Source of the DNA: QWHO01 sp039809865
GTDB lineage: Bacteria > Vulcanimicrobiota > Xenobia > Xenobiales > QWHO01
DNA: 64,000 nucleotides
NCBI GenBank assembly: GCA_039809865.1
Contig: JBDHVW010000027.1
Location: 26,558-90,557, forward strand
Direction of reading: 5' to 3'
The notes beneath the pieces are model-generated. The model saw only the letters and a list, made by a program, of their open reading frames with translations. It was not told where the DNA came from and ran no database searches. This document shows, piece by piece, positions 7,332 to 18,023 of the stretch. Numbering within the stretch: position 1 is the first letter of the stretch; every line of letters begins with the position of its first letter. The position numbers and the translations under genes are program-made.

Positions 7332-7335
<4 letters not shown>
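6583..7335 (-). CDS. sdhB: Succinate dehydrogenase/fumarate reductase iron-sulfur subunit
   Basis: The 250-residue protein has three cysteine clusters in the canonical order: CREGICGTC plus a later Cys (2Fe-2S), CIGCGACVAACP (4Fe-4S) and CSNHAECEAVCP (3Fe-4S). It passes electrons from the flavoprotein to the membrane quinone site. The ATG at 7335 has GAGGAG seven bases upstream and overlaps the sdhA stop (ATGA). It is the last gene of sdhC-sdhA-sdhB. Length and gene order match the enzymes with a single five-helix cytochrome b, as in Bacteroidota and Bacillus. Confidence 0.97.
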
Positions 7336-9266
<1,931 letters not shown>

Positions 9267-9267
9267 G

Positions 9268-10032
9268 CTACTGGGGACCTCCCGTGGGATTGGCAGCCGG
9301 GGTCGTGACCGGTGGGGCCGGCTGGTCGAAATTGCGTTGGTTCAGGTTCATATAGATGGGCAGGTAGACGAAGCCGATCGCCAACAACACTGCGAAGCCG
9401 TGCCCGATGAGAGTCAGGAAGGGCATCCAGCGGGGATGCGTGGCTCCGAGCGACTGGAAGGCGCTCCAGACGCCGTGCCAGAGGTGAAAGCCGAGCGCCA
9501 CCATCACGACCACATAGAAGCCCACCCAGAACGGGTCGGCGAAGAGGTGCTCCACCACCGTGTAGAGGTCGCGGATCTGGTTCTCCTGGGGACCATAGTA
9601 GCCCAGTGGGGCGGCGGGAAAGGCGCCGTACTTGAAATTGGCCAGATGGACCGGGACGAAGATCAGCAGCAAAACGCCCGTGACGATCATGGACATCGAC
9701 GCGATCGACTTGCGGCTGCGACCCCCCGCGTTGCCGGTCTTCTGGTAGCCGACCGGCCGGGCGCGGCCGCGGTCGAGGACCGCCACCCGGAAACCCGTCA
9801 CCGCGTGCACCAGAAAGAACATCAAGAGCCCGAAGTCGGCCGCCGGCACGAGCATGCCATGCCCGAGCTCCTCCAAGAACTTGGCGTAGTGGTTGAACGC
9901 ATCGGCGCCCAGTAACAGGAGCAGGTTTCCGATCAGGTGACCGATGACGAAAACAAATAAACCCAGACCCGTGATTGCCTGAAGAAACTTCTTCCCAACC
10001 GACGAATTCAGGATGGCGGACAAATGAGGCAT
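9268..10032 (-). CDS. sdhC: Succinate dehydrogenase cytochrome b subunit (five-helix type)
   Basis: The 254-residue hydrophobic protein has about five transmembrane helices with His residues placed to bind haem: GHLIGNLLLL, FLVHAVTG, VPVHLANF, ALGFHLWHG and IGHGFAV. This is the cytochrome b558 pattern of the single-subunit membrane anchor. The C-terminal tail is Pro/Asn/Thr-rich. It is the first gene of the sdhCAB operon; AAGGG precedes the ATG. It anchors SdhAB to the membrane and passes electrons to quinone. Confidence 0.93.
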   Translation of the reverse strand: MPHLSAILNSSVGKKFLQAITGLGLFVFVIGHLIGNLLLLLGADAFNHYAKFLEELGHGMLVPAADFGLLMFFLVHAVTGFRVAVLDRGRARPVGYQKTGNAGGRSRKSIASMSMIVTGVLLLIFVPVHLANFKYGAFPAAPLGYYGPQENQIRDLYTVVEHLFADPFWVGFYVVVMVALGFHLWHGVWSAFQSLGATHPRWMPFLTLIGHGFAVLLAIGFVYLPIYMNLNQRNFDQPAPPVTTPAANPTGGPQ

Positions 10033-10127
10033 GAACCCTTACCACTCCCAGCGCTTGGGCTTGAAGACCGCCGGCCAGACCACCAAAAAATTGCAGGCAG
10101 TCGGCTTCAAGCCACAACCAGTAGATC

Positions 10128-10148
10128 GGCCCGGCCTGCGGCCGGGCC
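10128..10148. terminator. Strong GC hairpin between two minus-strand genes
   Basis: GGCCCGGCC-TGC-GGCCGGGCC forms a perfect 9-bp stem in the 154-base gap between the end of the 1166-residue gene and sdhC. On the minus strand the U-run after it is missing, so its terminator role is uncertain. No clear sdh promoter was found in the rest of the gap. Confidence 0.45.
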
Positions 10149-10186
10149 TTTAGGAAAAATCTTCCCCAAGCGCCCCTCCGGGCCCT

Positions 10187-13100
10187 TCAGAGATCGTAGA
10201 CGGATTGGATGCCGACATCGAGCAGGATGTTGACGACCTGCTTCTGGTGAGGCCGGGGAAGATCGAAGCGCTGCGAGATGGCGATCACAAGGTCCTTGAA
10301 GGACGGCCCGGCCGGCTCGTCCTCGGGGTCGGGATTCGCCGGCTCGTCGGCCACGTGGAGGGCGTCCCCGTGCAAGAGATCGAGCAGTGCCTCAAAATCT
10401 TCCAAATCCTCTTCGTGGGCCAGCTGCTCGCGATTGAGGCCCATGCGGTGAAGGAAGGGGGCAAACCGATGGCGGGTGGGCTGGAAGACCTCGGTCTGCC
10501 AGGGCTCGATCATGCGCTCGGTGCTGAAGCTCGCCAGGTGGCTCTCCAGCTCGACCAGGGGCAGGCCGCCTGCCCGTTCCACGCGCAGAACGCGGGGCAT
10601 CTCCTCGACCCGCTCGAGCAGCGCCAGAAACAAGGGTGAGTCCTCCCGGCGCGCCTCCACGAACGACGAGTCCTTGCGGCGCCAGGTGCCAAAACGCTCG
10701 TGCGGGTTGAGGTGGAAGAGTGTGACCGGTCCCGAGGTCGAGCCCAGGAAGGGAGCCTCCCCGTCGAACTTACGGGCCAGCTCGGGGCCGTGCTCGTGCA
10801 GAAAATCCTGGTACTCCAGGCGGAGCTCCAGAGCGTCGTGAGAGGCGGCCAGCTCGCTGATGCGCTGACCCTGACGGAGCGCGAACACTTTCCAGCTGTC
10901 GAAGACCGCGCTGCGAAGAGGCCGCAGGCGCTCGGCGCGGAGCAAAAGAATGTAGGTGTGACGCTCGGGGGGCACGGCCCGGTTCAGACCCACCAGAAAG
11001 GCCGCCAGCTCGCCGATCCGCTCGATGCGGGGCTGCCCTTCGGCATCCAGCAGCGTCTGGGCCGCGTTTCGCCCCTTCTCGGAAGTCGCCTCGCCGAGCC
11101 AGTCGCGGATCTCGGCGGCCATCTGGGCCACCTCGAGGTCCTCGGGCAGGGTCTCCTCGGGGATCGGCTCGGGATTCGTCGGCGCGAGGTTGCGTCGCTG
11201 CACGCGGATCAAGCCGGGCAGGGGCACGGCTCCCTCCAGAGCCAGCTGCGCCAGGGCTTCTCCGGCTGCCTCGCGCACCGCGGCATTCTCGTCCTGGCGG
11301 GCTCGGCTCAGTTCGTACTGGGCGATCAGACGGTCGTTGCGGTCGCGGATCTCCTCGCGCGATACCAGCAGCCGCACCGCCAGGGCGCGGGTGTGGGCCG
11401 AAGGCGAGTCCAGTAGTCCGTGCAGGCGCGTGCGCACCAGCTGGCGCAGGCGGGTTTCGTCGAACTGCTTGAAGCGGCGCTCGAGCTCCATGTCCTCCGC
11501 GCAGCACAGAGCCAGCAACAGGTGCAGGGCCAGGAACTCCAGCTCCTCGGGGCTTTCGACCGCCCGCGCCAGCGGCTCGAAGATGTCCAGATCGGCGTAG
11601 TGGGGCCGGCTGATCAGCTCCAGCAGACCCTCGCGGGTAGGCTGGTCGACCATGGCCGAGGTGATGCTCGCCACCCCGGGCTCCCGAGAGACCGCCTGCA
11701 GCCTGGCCAGCAGCTCGGGATGGTCGTCCAGGGCGAAGTAGCTGGGTTTGGCCTGCAGGATGCGTTTGACCGAGGAATAGATCAGCTCCAGCGTGCGCGC
11801 CTCCTCCAGGAGCGTCTCGCTGCGCCCGAGCAAGGGGTCCTGGCCCAGCTCGCCCATGAGCTCGGGCAGCTCGTCCACGGCTGGAAACGCCACCGTTTTA
11901 CCGCTTTCGGGCAGGTCGGCCGGCTTCTCCACGTAGCGGAACTGGTAGTTGCCTCGCTGATCCAGCTCTCCGATGACGGCCGGCCCGGTGGGACGAGGCG
12001 AGAGGAGCTCGGCCATCACCATCCGGTTGAAGGAGAAGGCGGTGAAGCGCTTGATGAACGTATAGCTCTCGGCGGCGTCCGCGGGCTGGAGCTTCTTCCA
12101 CAGCATGGTTCGGTCATAATCGGCCGAGAAGCAGGCCATCATGGGCTTGCCGGCTTGCAGGAAGGTAGTCAGGTCGCGCTCGCTCAGCTGGTCGATCAGG
12201 GCAAAGCGCCCCAGAACATGGCCGGTAAAGCCCAGGCCCTCAGCCGCCAGCTTGCCCACATCGTCCGGCGACGAGAGGAACTCCCACCAGAATCCCTCGA
12301 CTCCAGGCTTGAGGAAGCGCGCCATGAGGCGACCTCCGGCCAGCTGCAGCAGGCTGTTCAGCCCGGTGGCGGAGGCTTGCTCCAGCGCAAAACCGCGCAG
12401 TCCGAGGTCGAAAGCCCCGGCCACCGCCACCATGGCGTACATCGAGGTATCCACCCGGTCACCGGCGCTGACGAGCTGGTCGTAGGCCGCCGAGGTCAGG
12501 ACGCCGACCTCCACATCCACGAAGAGGCAGAGCGCCGTCAAGGTGTTGCCGTGGACGGGCGTGCCGCTGGCTGCCAGCAGCGCTCCCAGGGCCACCTGCT
12601 CGTCGTTGACCCGAAAGATTCCCTGCTCCAGCCGCGGCTTCATGGCCTCGACGAAGGCCGCCACCCGCTGCGATTTCGCCTCGCGCCCCAGGTCGCCCAG
12701 AATATCGAGGTGCGTGCGCGAGGTTGCGCTGCGCTTGAGGGCCGCGCGCAGCTCCTCGTCCTCGGGGTAGGCGGGCGACTCGCCGAAGAGCTCGCGCCAG
12801 GCCTCGGCGGAAACCTGCACATTGAAGTGCCGGGCCACGTGCCAGCAGGATTCGGGACTCACTTCCAGCGGGGTTCCCGGGTCGAGGTCGTCGGCCAGCC
12901 AGCGCCGCTGCTCGAACTCGACGAAAAAGGTCAGGGCGGCCAGCACGGCCGGGTGCACGATGCGCCCCCCTCGTTTGAGAGCCGTCTCCAGGGCCTTGAG
13001 GTGCTCCGAGGAGAACTCGTGGGTGCGGCCATAGCGAGCGGCCATCCGGCCGGCTTGCTCGCGGGTGCGGGCCGAGCCCGCCTGGCGGGCGATGTCCTCC

Positions 13101-13687
13101 AGGCACGCCATCGCGCTGCGGCGGTGCTGCGTCATGGCCCGCAAGAAGGCCGCCATCTGGGCCACGGGCGGCACCGTGCGGAAGACAGGCCGGCGATCGT
13201 CCACTGGCTCGAAGCCCTCCACCGCCAGGGTGTCGGGGAATTCGAACACGTAGCGGAACTCGTGCTCCTCGTGGGTCATGAGGAACTCGATCATGCTCGA
13301 ATCGGGCGGCACGCGGGCCTGGCTGGCGCGCGTAAGATCGATCCGGTAAGGCTCGATCTCGGGCGGGCACTGGTAGGTCACCCGCACGGTCTTGCCCCCC
13401 TCGAGGGGGATCGTCAGCAGCACTTGCTTTTGACCCCGGTCGGCCGATTCGGTCGACTTGACCGGGGGACCCGTGATGGCCGAAACCAGCGTGAACATCT
13501 TCTTGCCCGTGATCAGGCTGAGAAAGTCGACGCTCCTCCCGCCCGGAACGACGCGCAGCTGCGCCTCCTGGGAGTGGGACTCGAGCAGCCAGAGGGTTTC
13601 GGGCTCCTCGGGACGGGCTCTCCGGGCGCCTTTGCCCCGCAGGTGGCGCACCAGATCACCCAGGTCCATCCGGAGGAAGTCGGGCAA
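10187..13687 (-). CDS. Very large protein of unknown function with HEAT-like region
   Basis: An uninterrupted 1166-residue frame that starts two bases after the thrS stop with TTG at 13687; an ATG six codons later is an alternative. No signal peptide or membrane helix is visible. The N-terminal ~170 residues look beta-rich. The middle is helical. Residues about 720-860 contain repeated amphipathic helix pairs (ELEFLALHLLLALCC, AHTRALAVRLLVSR, AAVREAAGEALAQLAL) that resemble HEAT repeats. The C-terminus is acidic and ends in a small helical region. GC3 is high, as in its neighbours, so it is a genuine gene. I do not recognise the family. Position suggests translational coupling to thrS but no functional link is known. 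Confidence 0.85.
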   Translation of the reverse strand: MPDFLRMDLGDLVRHLRGKGARRARPEEPETLWLLESHSQEAQLRVVPGGRSVDFLSLITGKKMFTLVSAITGPPVKSTESADRGQKQVLLTIPLEGGKTVRVTYQCPPEIEPYRIDLTRASQARVPPDSSMIEFLMTHEEHEFRYVFEFPDTLAVEGFEPVDDRRPVFRTVPPVAQMAAFLRAMTQHRRSAMACLEDIARQAGSARTREQAGRMAARYGRTHEFSSEHLKALETALKRGGRIVHPAVLAALTFFVEFEQRRWLADDLDPGTPLEVSPESCWHVARHFNVQVSAEAWRELFGESPAYPEDEELRAALKRSATSRTHLDILGDLGREAKSQRVAAFVEAMKPRLEQGIFRVNDEQVALGALLAASGTPVHGNTLTALCLFVDVEVGVLTSAAYDQLVSAGDRVDTSMYAMVAVAGAFDLGLRGFALEQASATGLNSLLQLAGGRLMARFLKPGVEGFWWEFLSSPDDVGKLAAEGLGFTGHVLGRFALIDQLSERDLTTFLQAGKPMMACFSADYDRTMLWKKLQPADAAESYTFIKRFTAFSFNRMVMAELLSPRPTGPAVIGELDQRGNYQFRYVEKPADLPESGKTVAFPAVDELPELMGELGQDPLLGRSETLLEEARTLELIYSSVKRILQAKPSYFALDDHPELLARLQAVSREPGVASITSAMVDQPTREGLLELISRPHYADLDIFEPLARAVESPEELEFLALHLLLALCCAEDMELERRFKQFDETRLRQLVRTRLHGLLDSPSAHTRALAVRLLVSREEIRDRNDRLIAQYELSRARQDENAAVREAAGEALAQLALEGAVPLPGLIRVQRRNLAPTNPEPIPEETLPEDLEVAQMAAEIRDWLGEATSEKGRNAAQTLLDAEGQPRIERIGELAAFLVGLNRAVPPERHTYILLLRAERLRPLRSAVFDSWKVFALRQGQRISELAASHDALELRLEYQDFLHEHGPELARKFDGEAPFLGSTSGPVTLFHLNPHERFGTWRRKDSSFVEARREDSPLFLALLERVEEMPRVLRVERAGGLPLVELESHLASFSTERMIEPWQTEVFQPTRHRFAPFLHRMGLNREQLAHEEDLEDFEALLDLLHGDALHVADEPANPDPEDEPAGPSFKDLVIAISQRFDLPRPHQKQVVNILLDVGIQSVYDL

Positions 13688-13688
13688 A

Positions 13689-15515
13689 TCAGAGCTCGAC
13701 GTCGGCGAAGTTGTCCATCAGGCGCTGACTGCGCATGCGCTCCAGCGTGGCCAGGAACTCCTCGAGCGGAATCGACTTCTGCTCTTTCACGGCGTACCGG
13801 CGCCAGGTGACCTCGGTGGCCTCCTGCTCGCGCTCGCCCAGCACCAATACGTTGGGGATCTTCTCGGTGGCGGCGTTGCGAATCTTCTTGTTGAAGCTGT
13901 CGGCGCCCAGGTCGAGCTCGGCCCGGAAACGCCGCTTGCGCAGCTCCTTGTGCACCTTCTCGGCGTACTCTCCGAACTTCTCCAGGTGGACCGGGATGAC
14001 GCGCACCTGCAGCGGGGCCATCCAGGTGGGGAAGGCGCCTTTGAAGTGCTCCATCAGGAAGGCCAGAAATCGCTCATGCGTGCCCAGCGGCGCGCGATGG
14101 ATGCAGTAGGGCGTGTGCTGGGCGCCGTCCTGCCCGATGTATTTCAGGTTGAAGCGCTCCGGCACGCCAAAATCGAGCTGGTTGGTGGACGCGGTCTCCT
14201 CGCGACCCACCACGTTGCGGATCTGGAAATCGACCTTGGGCCCGTAGAAGGCTGCCTCGCCGAACCCGACCTGGTACTCGATCCCCAGATTGTCCAGGAT
14301 GCCCTGGATGACCGACTCGGAGTGCTTCCAGGCCTCGGGATCGTCGAGATACTTCTCTTTGTTGGCCGGGTCGTGCACCGACAGGCGCATCCAGTACTTG
14401 GCGATACGGAACTTCTCGTAGTAATCGCGGTGCATCTCGAGCACGGCCCGGAACTCGTCCTCGACCTGCTCGGGCGTGCAGTAGATGTGGGCGTCGTTCA
14501 TGCACATCCCGCGCACGCGTAACAGGCCGGCCAGCGCCCCGGAAGGCTCGTAGCGATAGACCTGTCCATACTCCGCCAGGCGCAGGGGGAGCTCGCGATA
14601 GGACCGCGGGCGCATCCCGAAGATCAGGTGGTGGAACGGGCAGTTCATCGGCTTGAGATAGAACTTCTGCTCGTCCACGACCATGGCCGGGAACATCCCC
14701 TCCTCGTAGTACGGCAGGTGGCCCGAGGTGTGGAAGAGCTGGCCGTCGGTGACGTGCGGGGTGGCTACGCGCACGTAGCCCGCGTCGTGCTCCATGTCGC
14801 GCGCCAGCGCCTCCAACTCGTCGCGCAGGACGGTGCCGTTGGGGAGCCACAGCGGGAGCCCGGCGCCCACCTGATCGCTGATCATGAAGAGCTCGAGCTC
14901 GGTGCCGAGCTTGCGATGGTCGAACTTCTTGGCTTCCTCGCGCTCGCGCTTGAACTCGTCGAGCTCTTTCTTGGTGTTGAAGCAGAGTCCGTAGACGCGG
15001 GTCAGCATCTCGCGTTTCTCATCGCCGCGCCAGTAAGCGCCGGCAATGGTATCCAGGCAGAAGCTGTCGGTGGGGATCTTGCGCGTGCTCTCCACGTGCG
15101 GCCCCGCGCACATGTCCTCGAACGGGCCGTTGGTGTAGAACGTCAGAACCTCGCCATCCTTGACGAGCTCGGCGGCGTACTCGGCCTTGAGATGCTCACC
15201 CTGCTGTTTGAAGTCCTCGAGCGCTTTGTCCAGTGATTTCTCGGACAGCTCGAACTTCTGATCCTCATTGAGGATCTTCCGCATCTCTTTCTCCAGCACC
15301 GGGAGATCCTCGGGCGTCAGGGGCCGGGGCAACTGGAAGTCGTAGTAGAAGCCGTTCTCGACCGGCGGCCCGAAGCCGAGGTGGGTCCCCGGCACGACTT
15401 TCTGCATCGCCTGGGCCAGCACGTGGGCCAGCGAGTGACGGCGACGGTACAGCGGATCGTTCTCTTTGTCGAGGGTGTCCTTTTTCATGAACCCCCGCGT
15501 TCGCGCCGTTTCCAC
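13689..15515 (-). CDS. thrS: Threonyl-tRNA synthetase without TGS domain
   Basis: The 608-residue enzyme starts with the N2 editing domain (HSLAHVLAQAM with the HxxxH zinc-like motif, FGPPVENGFYYDF) and continues with class II motifs: motif 2 around YRYEPSGALAGLLRVRGM, zinc ligands in KPMNCPFH and later His residues, motif 3, and the anticodon-binding domain near VRVIPV. It charges tRNA-Thr. The usual N-terminal TGS domain is absent, as I recall for cyanobacterial ThrRS. The GTG at 15515 has GGAGG six bases upstream and is preferred; an ATG at 15488 is possible. A large unknown gene follows immediately. Confidence 0.97.
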   Translation of the reverse strand: METARTRGFMKKDTLDKENDPLYRRRHSLAHVLAQAMQKVVPGTHLGFGPPVENGFYYDFQLPRPLTPEDLPVLEKEMRKILNEDQKFELSEKSLDKALEDFKQQGEHLKAEYAAELVKDGEVLTFYTNGPFEDMCAGPHVESTRKIPTDSFCLDTIAGAYWRGDEKREMLTRVYGLCFNTKKELDEFKREREEAKKFDHRKLGTELELFMISDQVGAGLPLWLPNGTVLRDELEALARDMEHDAGYVRVATPHVTDGQLFHTSGHLPYYEEGMFPAMVVDEQKFYLKPMNCPFHHLIFGMRPRSYRELPLRLAEYGQVYRYEPSGALAGLLRVRGMCMNDAHIYCTPEQVEDEFRAVLEMHRDYYEKFRIAKYWMRLSVHDPANKEKYLDDPEAWKHSESVIQGILDNLGIEYQVGFGEAAFYGPKVDFQIRNVVGREETASTNQLDFGVPERFNLKYIGQDGAQHTPYCIHRAPLGTHERFLAFLMEHFKGAFPTWMAPLQVRVIPVHLEKFGEYAEKVHKELRKRRFRAELDLGADSFNKKIRNAATEKIPNVLVLGEREQEATEVTWRRYAVKEQKSIPLEEFLATLERMRSQRLMDNFADVEL

Positions 15516-15604
15516 CGATCCCTCCGCCCGTCATGAAGGGCTCGGGCCCCGCGCTGGTAAAGTGAGTGGTCATTGAAATCGGCATGCAAAGGAGTGAGTT
15601 TCTC

Positions 15605-15907
15605 GTGGAACAGACACTCGAGGATACTGGAGCGGAGACCCACGGCAATCTCATCGGAGCTTTCGGGCTGGGACTGGTGGTTGGCACTTTGATCGGCGCC
15701 GCTACGGCCATTTTGTTGGCTCCCCAGCCGGGTAGCGAGACGCGCGAGCAGCTGGGCGATCAGGCCAAGCGGCTCCACGAGCGCGCTTCGGGGCTGGCGC
15801 ACGAGGTGCGCGGCGGGCTCGAGCGCCTCGGTCACCGCATGAAGGGCGACGGCAAGACGGAAGAGAGCAAAGATCAGCTGCCTTCGGACGGGATCCGCAT
15901 CCTGTAA
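15605..15907 (+). CDS. YtxH-like small membrane-associated protein
   Basis: About 100 residues: an N-terminal acidic stretch, one glycine-rich hydrophobic segment (GAFGLGLVVGTLIGAATAILLAP) ending in the APQPGSETRE motif of the YtxH/GvpP group, and an amphipathic helical C-terminus. Such proteins are associated with stress responses in Bacillus; no biochemical role is known. Start: AAGGAG precedes the GTG at 15605; an in-frame ATG at 15584 is less well supported. It is divergent from thrS and directly followed (one base) by the NDUFA9-like gene. Confidence 0.75.
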   Translation: MEQTLEDTGAETHGNLIGAFGLGLVVGTLIGAATAILLAPQPGSETREQLGDQAKRLHERASGLAHEVRGGLERLGHRMKGDGKTEESKDQLPSDGIRIL

Positions 15908-15908
15908 T

Positions 15909-16922
15909 TTGCGCGTTCTCGTCACAGGCGGGACCGGGTTTGTCGGCGAGCCGGTCCTGAAGACCCTGCTCGAGCAGGGCCATGAGGTGCGCGCCCTGGT
16001 GCGCGAGCCGGGCCGACTCCAGGTGGCCGGCGTCGAGGCGTTCCCCGGGGACGTGCTCGAGCCGGCCACTCTTGCGTCCGCCGCTCAGGGCTGCCAGGCC
16101 TGCGTGCACCTCGTCGGGATTCTGCGAGAGAACCCCGACAAAGGCGTCACTTTCGACCGGATGCACTACCAGGCCACCAGGAACATGCTGGCCGCCTGCC
16201 TCCAGGCCGAGGTGCGCCGGTTCGTCTACGTGAGCGCCAATGGGGCCGAACGGGGCCTGCCGATCCCCTACTTCGTCTCCAAAACCAAAGCCGAGGTCGC
16301 GGTCCAGGCCAGTCGCCTGGAGACCGTCATCCTGCGCCCCTCGGTCATTTACGGCGGGGGCAAGGACAAGATGAGCTTCCTCAAGCAGCTCGAGGACGTG
16401 TTCAGCTGGGCCCCTGCCGTGCCCTACTTTACGGGGGAGGGCTTCGGGCTGGCCCCCGTCTCCGCCCACGAGGTGGCGCTGGCGATCGGCGCGGTGCTGG
16501 TCAAGCCCGAGGCGGCTGGCCGGGTCTATCACCTGTGCGGAACCGAGGAGTACAGCTACAAAGACCTGCTCAAGCTGGTGCGCGACCTGGGGGGCCACAA
16601 AGCGTTCTTGTTCCCGATGCCGTTCGGCCTGGCCCGGGCCATGAGCAAGATGAAGGGTTTTCCGGTTACGGCCGACATGCTGGATATGCTGAAGGCTGGC
16701 AATACCTGTCCGGCGGACGAGAAAGACTTCCATCTGCCCCTGAACGTGCTCCCCGAGAGCTTCAAGCAGTGGTTGCTCCAGCGCCGGGGCGGCGAGGAGC
16801 CGCCCGATCCCGATCCGTCCGAGCCCTTGCAACGCGCTCGGCCAACTCGCGAGCTCTACATCCCCAAGATTGAAGATTTTCCTCCAGGGGAGCTCCCCGG
16901 GTCAGGCGAAAAATCAAGTTGA
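15909..16922 (+). CDS. NDUFA9-like atypical SDR (NAD(P)-binding) protein
   Basis: The 337-residue protein has a Rossmann fold start, VLVTGGTGFVGEPVL, then DV at the adenine-binding position, a serine-containing strand (FVYVSANGA) and YFVSKTKAE, where the Lys of YxxxK is kept but the Tyr position is shifted. ILRPSVIYGGGKD is typical of the complex I NDUFA9-like group of extended SDRs. The last ~50 residues are a Pro/Glu-rich extension. These proteins bind NAD(P)H and are linked to quinone or complex I biology, but the bacterial role is unclear. Start is TTG at 15909, one base after the previous stop. Confidence 0.85.
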   Translation: MRVLVTGGTGFVGEPVLKTLLEQGHEVRALVREPGRLQVAGVEAFPGDVLEPATLASAAQGCQACVHLVGILRENPDKGVTFDRMHYQATRNMLAACLQAEVRRFVYVSANGAERGLPIPYFVSKTKAEVAVQASRLETVILRPSVIYGGGKDKMSFLKQLEDVFSWAPAVPYFTGEGFGLAPVSAHEVALAIGAVLVKPEAAGRVYHLCGTEEYSYKDLLKLVRDLGGHKAFLFPMPFGLARAMSKMKGFPVTADMLDMLKAGNTCPADEKDFHLPLNVLPESFKQWLLQRRGGEEPPDPDPSEPLQRARPTRELYIPKIEDFPPGELPGSGEKSS

Positions 16923-16946
16923 GGAAGCTCGAGTACGCGCGTCCGC

Positions 16947-16975
16947 TGAACAAACGTTTCGGGCGTAGGTATAAT
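16947..16975 (+). promoter_or_regulatory. Promoter of the ABC permease gene
   Basis: A consensus -10 TATAAT (16970-16975) lies 17 bases after TGAACA (16947-16952, a weak -35). Transcription would start near 16982. That excludes an ATG at 16974 as start of the next gene and supports GTG at 17001 behind GGAGGTG. Confidence 0.7.
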
Positions 16976-17000
16976 GGCATGCGGAGGTGAACCAATACCG

Positions 17001-18023
17001 GTGAAGTCGCGGGCGCTCTGGTCCGATCCCCTGTTTTTGAAGGAAATGGCCGCACAGGCTCGGCGCCGCCTTAAACGGGGATTGACTTACCCCGGGTTGA
17101 TGTGGTTCTTCCTCTTCACGCACCTGCCGCCGATCGTTTTCTGGCGGGCCGGGGGCGAGGAGGCGGGATTCGACGTCCGTCACTTCTTTGCCGGCTCGGT
17201 CCTGTTTCAGACCTGGCTGATCTGCCTCCGCTCCGCGCTCTATCCCTCGGTCTCGATGTCCTGCGAGGTGCGCGAGGGAACGATTCCGGTGCTTCTTTCC
17301 ACGCCCCTTTCCCTGACGCGGGCGCTGGGGGCCAAGGTGGTCGCCTGCTTGCTGCCGCTCTGGATCGAGATCCTGGCCGTGCAGCCGCTGTTCTTTGGTT
17401 TCTACTGTTGGGCCGAGAACGTCTCGCCCTGGACCATTCTGGCCGTGGATGGCTTCCTGGTTTCGCTCTCGATCTTGTTTGGCTGCCTGGGCCTGTGGCT
17501 GGGCAGCCAGGTGCAGGACCCCGAGAAGGCGGCGAGCCACGCCCGGCTGGCCGTGATGATGGCTCTGCTGGGCACCCTGTTGCTGGAGAACCTGCTCACC
17601 TGGCCGTTCTTGCTGGTGATCAGCGCGGTCTGGATCTTCATGCTCCCGCCCACGCGCCCGGGGCAGTCCTACCGCAACTTGCTCTATGCGGTCACCGCGG
17701 TCGTCTCGATCCCGATCTTCATGACCTTCTCGAGCAACCTGCAGTATGACTTCCAGCTCAGCGCCTACAACCCGCTGTGCTGCATCTACAACCTCGGCGC
17801 CCCCGAGCCGGCCGACCACCTGGTGCCCGATCTGGTGGCCGAGTCCAGGCTGCGCTCGGGCCCGGCCGAGAGCACTCTCGAGCAGCTCAAGGCCAACCTT
17901 CCGGCCGAGGAGTTCCAGCGTCGCGCCCGCAATCACCTGTACCCCGCCAGTCTGGTCTACCTGGCTCTGGCCGGGCTGCTGTTCCGCCTCACGCTGGGGA
18001 GACTGCGCCAGCTCCACGGATGA
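17001..18023 (+). CDS. ABC-2-type membrane permease
   Basis: About 340 residues with a basic cytoplasmic start and roughly six to seven hydrophobic helices. The segment MSCEVREGTIPVLLSTPLS matches the ABC-2 permease theme (E..GT...LL.TP/PLS), in which a cytosolic coupling helix precedes the second or third helix. A long C-terminal loop precedes the last helix. It is probably the membrane half of an exporter or a gliding/nodulation-type transporter. No ATPase gene adjoins it; the nearest ATPase genes are lptB and the degenerate protein at 54309. The start follows the promoter above and overlaps the next gene by four bases. Confidence 0.82.
   Translation: MKSRALWSDPLFLKEMAAQARRRLKRGLTYPGLMWFFLFTHLPPIVFWRAGGEEAGFDVRHFFAGSVLFQTWLICLRSALYPSVSMSCEVREGTIPVLLSTPLSLTRALGAKVVACLLPLWIEILAVQPLFFGFYCWAENVSPWTILAVDGFLVSLSILFGCLGLWLGSQVQDPEKAASHARLAVMMALLGTLLLENLLTWPFLLVISAVWIFMLPPTRPGQSYRNLLYAVTAVVSIPIFMTFSSNLQYDFQLSAYNPLCCIYNLGAPEPADHLVPDLVAESRLRSGPAESTLEQLKANLPAEEFQRRARNHLYPASLVYLALAGLLFRLTLGRLRQLHG

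Noticed and set aside
11420..13810. 796-residue open frame on the + strand
   Set aside because: Antisense to the 1166-residue gene and rich in Gln/His/Gly as other shadow frames; no ribosome-binding site.
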